This document shows, piece after piece, positions 60,930 through 64,000 of a stretch of DNA of 64,000 nt (its first letter is position 1; the number at the start of each line of letters is the position of its first letter). The translations under genes were made by a program, and so were the position numbers. Under the pieces are notes generated by a model. That model searched no databases. It was not told where the DNA came from and saw only the letters and a program-made list of their open reading frames with translations. This stretch comes from Cytophagales bacterium (GTDB lineage Bacteria; Bacteroidota; Bacteroidia; Cytophagales; Spirosomataceae), in the NCBI GenBank assembly GCA_024742395.1, contig JANSYO010000016.1:21266-85265 (forward strand), given 5' to 3'.

Positions 60930-63869
60930 ATGAAGGTATCGACCGCTGAACCCTTTCAGATTATCTATTCTCTTTTTGAGCATCAATACCTCGGATTGTT
61001 GTTTGAATCTTTTGTGGTACAGCTTAATGCTCGTGGGGAGCTTACTTACGCCAATCAAAACGTTTCAGCCAAGAACATTAAAGAGTTTAGCTCTGGCATA
61101 GACAAGACTGATATTGAGCTTGTTAAGCTAATGGATGCTATACAGCAAGACACCATTCTCAGGAAATTTAATCCAAGAAAACTAAAACCATTCGATTATT
61201 TCTCAAAAGTATTCTCGAGAGAAAAGCCTGATTTGGCCTTGCAGGCAGCCATTGAAGAATACCTTAATAAATACCGAGCAGAAGTACTCCCTAAACTCAT
61301 AGGGAAACGATTCTTTATAATGGGAAACGATGGCGACCCAACCTGGCAAGAAGTAAAAGTTATGGATGAGCCAGCCAAGGTTTATCTGAATTTTGATCGG
61401 AAAGAAGACCACACCATTTATTTTCCGGTAATCAAATGCATGGGAGAAAAAGTAAGACTTCAGCATGTAGGAGCCCAAATAATCAGTGAAAACCCGGCTT
61501 TTATACTTAGTGAGAACAGATTATATCATTTTGAAAAACATGTAGATGGTAAAAAGCTTAAGCCCTTTTTAGACAAGAACAACATTCGAATTGATCGGAA
61601 AATAGAGAAGACCTATTTCAGAAAATTTGTAGGACCACTCATAGCTCAGTTTAATGTCTTTGGCCATGGCCATGGGTTTGACATTGTGAAAGAGACTGCA
61701 ACAGTAAAACCCTGTCTGACTCTGTCTGAAATAGGCGTAAAAGATCAAAAGTTAGATCTCTTCAGCTCAGCTAATGGTGGCGAAGAAGAGGATAACAAGA
61801 TCGTTTTTGATCTTAATTTTATTTATGGCGAAACAAGCTTCAGATTTGATAGCCTTGCGGCTCAGGCCTATGTTAAAGTAGAGGAAAAAGTAGAAGAAGA
61901 CGCCTGGGTATTTCATAAGATTATGCGGGATTTACCTTATGAAAAGAGTATTCTAAACAAACTCAATGAACATGGTCAGAACCTGGTGCATGGCAGAAAA
62001 TCTATTCCAAAAGGGCAGGCCTTCAGCTGGCTTCAAGAAAATGCAAAAATGCTTGAAGAAGCCGGAATTGAAGTAAGGCAATCAAAAGAATCTAAGAAAC
62101 AGTATTTTCTGGGTGTCTCTTCCATAGAAGTGAATATAGTAGAGAATAATGACTGGTTTGATATCAAAACCAAGGTACGTTTTGGTGATTTTGAAATCCC
62201 CATGCTAAAATTGCGTGAATTGGTTTTAGCCAAAATCAGAGAGTTCAGACTTCCGAATGGTCAAATTGCCGTCATTCCAGAGGAATGGTTTATCAGATAT
62301 CATGAACTGTTCTCACTATCAGATATTGGGGAAGATGAAGAACTCATTCTGAAGAAACACCATGTAGCCATGGTACAAAATCTGGATGAAGATGGCCTTG
62401 CCAATACAGTCATTGGCCGCAAATTAGAAAACCTTCAAAACTTTGAAGAAATAAAGCCCTATGATATCCCTAAGGAATTTAAAGGTAAACTCAGGCCCTA
62501 TCAAAAAGCTGGCTATGACTGGCTGAAATTTTTGAGAGATTTTAATTTGGGAGGCTGTTTGGCAGATGACATGGGTCTGGGTAAAACAGTGATGACCCTG
62601 GCCTTTTTACAATCATTAAAAGCTGACGGCGTACAACATCCTTCACTGCTCGTCATGCCTACTTCGCTTATTTACAACTGGCAGAAAGAAGCTGAAAAGT
62701 TTACGCCTAAGCTGAAAGTTCTAATACATACAGGAAGCGACAGACCCAAAACTACCGAACACTTTTCTGATTACGATCTTATACTGACTTCTTACGGCGT
62801 TTTACGTTTAGACATACAGTTCATTGAGAAATTCAGGTTTGAATATATTATTCTTGATGAATCACAAGCCATTAAAAACCCTGCAGCTAATATTACCCGT
62901 GCCGTTAGGGTATTGAACTCAAAAAACAGACTGATACTAACCGGAACGCCTTTAGAGAATAACACCTTAGATCTTTGGAGTCAAATGACTTTCGTAAATC
63001 CTGGTCTTCTGGGTTCGCAAAGCTTTTTTAAAGACAAATATCAACTGCCTATAGAAAAGAAAAATGACGAACATGCCACCAGAAAACTGTATTCCAAAAT
63101 AAAGCCCTTTATGCTAAGGAGGCATAAATCACAGGTGGCCACAGAATTGCCTAAGAAAATAGAGAGTGTGCAGTACTGTGATATGGACGAGCAACAGGAA
63201 AAGCTCTATGAAGAAACGAAGGCCTATTACAGAAATTTGATTATCGATCAGATTGAACAAAACGGGGTAAATAAATCGCAGTTGGTTGTTTTACAAGGCT
63301 TAACTAAACTTAGACAAATAGCCAATAACCCCTACATGGTAGATGAAGAGTATAGTGGCGAATCAGGTAAAGACTCTGACGTTATTCATAAGCTTACAGA
63401 GGTAATAGACGGAGGCAGCAAGGTCCTTATATTTAGTCAATTTGTTAAACACCTATCAATAATTAAGAGACATCTGGATGACAATAATATTCCTTATTCC
63501 TATCTGGATGGTGCCACAAAAAAGAGACAGGAAGAAGTGAATAAGTTTCAGGAAGACCCGAACATAAAAGTCTTTTTAATTTCACTTAAAGCCGGTGGAG
63601 TAGGTCTTAATTTAACTGCAGCAGAGTATGTATTTCTTTTAGACCCATGGTGGAATCCGGCCATTGAAGCTCAGGCGGTAGACCGTGCCCACAGAATAGG
63701 CCAAAAGAACACCGTATTCACTTACAAATTTATCAGTAGAAACACGGTGGAAGAGAAAATTTTAACGCTGCAAAGAGCCAAAAAGAAGCTTTTCAATGAG
63801 CTGATTACCACAGAAGAAACTTTCACCAAGTCGCTGAGTCAAAACGATATTATGAGTCTTTTAGATTAA
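60930..63869 (+). CDS. SNF2 family DEAD/DEAH-like helicase
   Basis: A 979-aa SNF2-type ATPase. The helicase core occupies about 520-975: LRPYQKAGYDWL (Q-motif-like), Walker A DDMGLGKT (546-553), Walker B DESQ (643-646, a DEAH variant), LTGTPLENN, FSQF, SLKAGGVGLNLTAA and HRIGQ. The N-terminal ~500 residues are not a recognised DNA-binding domain by eye and lack a SWIM zinc finger. Bacterial proteins of this type remodel RNA polymerase or nucleoprotein; role here unknown. The gene is complete, ends 131 bases before the window edge, and shows no methylase or nuclease partner. Confidence 0.93.
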   Translation: MKVSTAEPFQIIYSLFEHQYLGLLFESFVVQLNARGELTYANQNVSAKNIKEFSSGIDKTDIELVKLMDAIQQDTILRKFNPRKLKPFDYFSKVFSREKPDLALQAAIEEYLNKYRAEVLPKLIGKRFFIMGNDGDPTWQEVKVMDEPAKVYLNFDRKEDHTIYFPVIKCMGEKVRLQHVGAQIISENPAFILSENRLYHFEKHVDGKKLKPFLDKNNIRIDRKIEKTYFRKFVGPLIAQFNVFGHGHGFDIVKETATVKPCLTLSEIGVKDQKLDLFSSANGGEEEDNKIVFDLNFIYGETSFRFDSLAAQAYVKVEEKVEEDAWVFHKIMRDLPYEKSILNKLNEHGQNLVHGRKSIPKGQAFSWLQENAKMLEEAGIEVRQSKESKKQYFLGVSSIEVNIVENNDWFDIKTKVRFGDFEIPMLKLRELVLAKIREFRLPNGQIAVIPEEWFIRYHELFSLSDIGEDEELILKKHHVAMVQNLDEDGLANTVIGRKLENLQNFEEIKPYDIPKEFKGKLRPYQKAGYDWLKFLRDFNLGGCLADDMGLGKTVMTLAFLQSLKADGVQHPSLLVMPTSLIYNWQKEAEKFTPKLKVLIHTGSDRPKTTEHFSDYDLILTSYGVLRLDIQFIEKFRFEYIILDESQAIKNPAANITRAVRVLNSKNRLILTGTPLENNTLDLWSQMTFVNPGLLGSQSFFKDKYQLPIEKKNDEHATRKLYSKIKPFMLRRHKSQVATELPKKIESVQYCDMDEQQEKLYEETKAYYRNLIIDQIEQNGVNKSQLVVLQGLTKLRQIANNPYMVDEEYSGESGKDSDVIHKLTEVIDGGSKVLIFSQFVKHLSIIKRHLDDNNIPYSYLDGATKKRQEEVNKFQEDPNIKVFLISLKAGGVGLNLTAAEYVFLLDPWWNPAIEAQAVDRAHRIGQKNTVFTYKFISRNTVEEKILTLQRAKKKLFNELITTEETFTKSLSQNDIMSLLD

Positions 63870-64000
63870 GCGAAAACCTCTTTTGTACTTACTGATACCT
63901 AGCGATTTAGGGCTTGAAAATTTTCATGTTCCATTTTGATTTTTGAATCAAACTAATGCGTACACTTGTGCAAAAAATCAAGGTTAAAAATGATACATCC

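Noticed and set aside
60930..63869. Defence-island SNF2 helicase
   Set aside because: SNF2 genes occur in several defence systems, but here the neighbours are metabolic and there is no nuclease, methylase or phage-like gene.

Overview
This is an AT-rich chromosomal window from a member of the Bacteroidota, most likely a marine or aquatic Cytophagales-type bacterium. The phylum call rests on several things seen together: outer-membrane TonB-dependent receptors (one with a carboxypeptidase-regulatory-like N-terminus and a DUF4249 lipoprotein partner), a DUF4369-like/TlpA lipoprotein thioredoxin, a BlaI/M56 regulator pair, M24B aminopeptidase, sulfatases, few Shine-Dalgarno sequences, and promoters of the TTTG...TAnnTTTG type. 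The order-level guess is inference. I see no prophage, insertion sequence, CRISPR array or plasmid function.

Layout. 0.2-6.3 kb: an esterase and a lipoprotein sulfatase (convergent), TfoX-like and uracil-DNA glycosylase genes, then a BlaI repressor/M56 metallopeptidase pair with three palindromic operators around its promoter. 6.3-8.4 kb: small housekeeping genes (papain-like hydrolase, IscA-type Fe-S carrier, two PspC proteins, DUF1801). 8.9-12.4 kb: a very large secreted sulfatase fused to a GH78-type alpha-L-rhamnosidase, resembling bimodular enzymes of ulvan degraders, with no SusC/SusD genes nearby. 12.5-18.5 kb: tRNA-Arg(TCT) with a decayed 3'-half relic, 3-methyladenine glycosylase, Xaa-Pro aminopeptidase, a quinone-oxidoreductase-like gene and the cysteine pathway pair cysE-cysM. 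18.6-22.2 kb: DUF4249/TonB receptor pair. 22.4-27.1 kb: htpG, a four-copy 59-60 bp repeat array, an IMPACT-family gene, glnS. 27.1-32.6 kb: an unrecognised small membrane protein, a TonB receptor, two pirins and a TlpA-like lipoprotein. 32.6-44.4 kb: VanZ, acyl-ACP desaturase and plsC (divergent), aspS, an epimerase, kup, enoyl-CoA hydratase, a stand-alone E2-like acyltransferase domain, clpB. 44.5-51.6 kb: tatC and a complete MFP-RND-TolC efflux operon, separated by the scar of a roughly 628 bp tandem duplication. 51.8-64 kb: DUF2461, an internally repeated membrane protein, a glycosidase gene broken by one in-frame TAA, OmpA-like, HsdR-N-like, AMP nucleosidase, GNAT, a cytochrome c/PQQ-type dehydrogenase-kelch-NTF2 cluster and an SNF2 helicase.

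How it fits together. Most of the window is core metabolism, proteostasis (HtpG, ClpB), translation (GlnS, AspS, tRNA-Arg), DNA repair (two glycosylases) and envelope transport (TatC, RND efflux, two TonB receptors). Two sulfatases, the GH78 fusion and the broken glycosidase suggest an organism that uses, or used, sulfated algal polysaccharides, although these genes are scattered rather than arranged in one utilisation locus. The least ordinary signals are DNA-level: the triple operator of the blaI-like gene, the tatC/tolC duplication scar, the nonsense codon in an otherwise intact glycosidase, and the hairpin-forming repeat array after htpG. I found no clear new defence or biosynthetic system.
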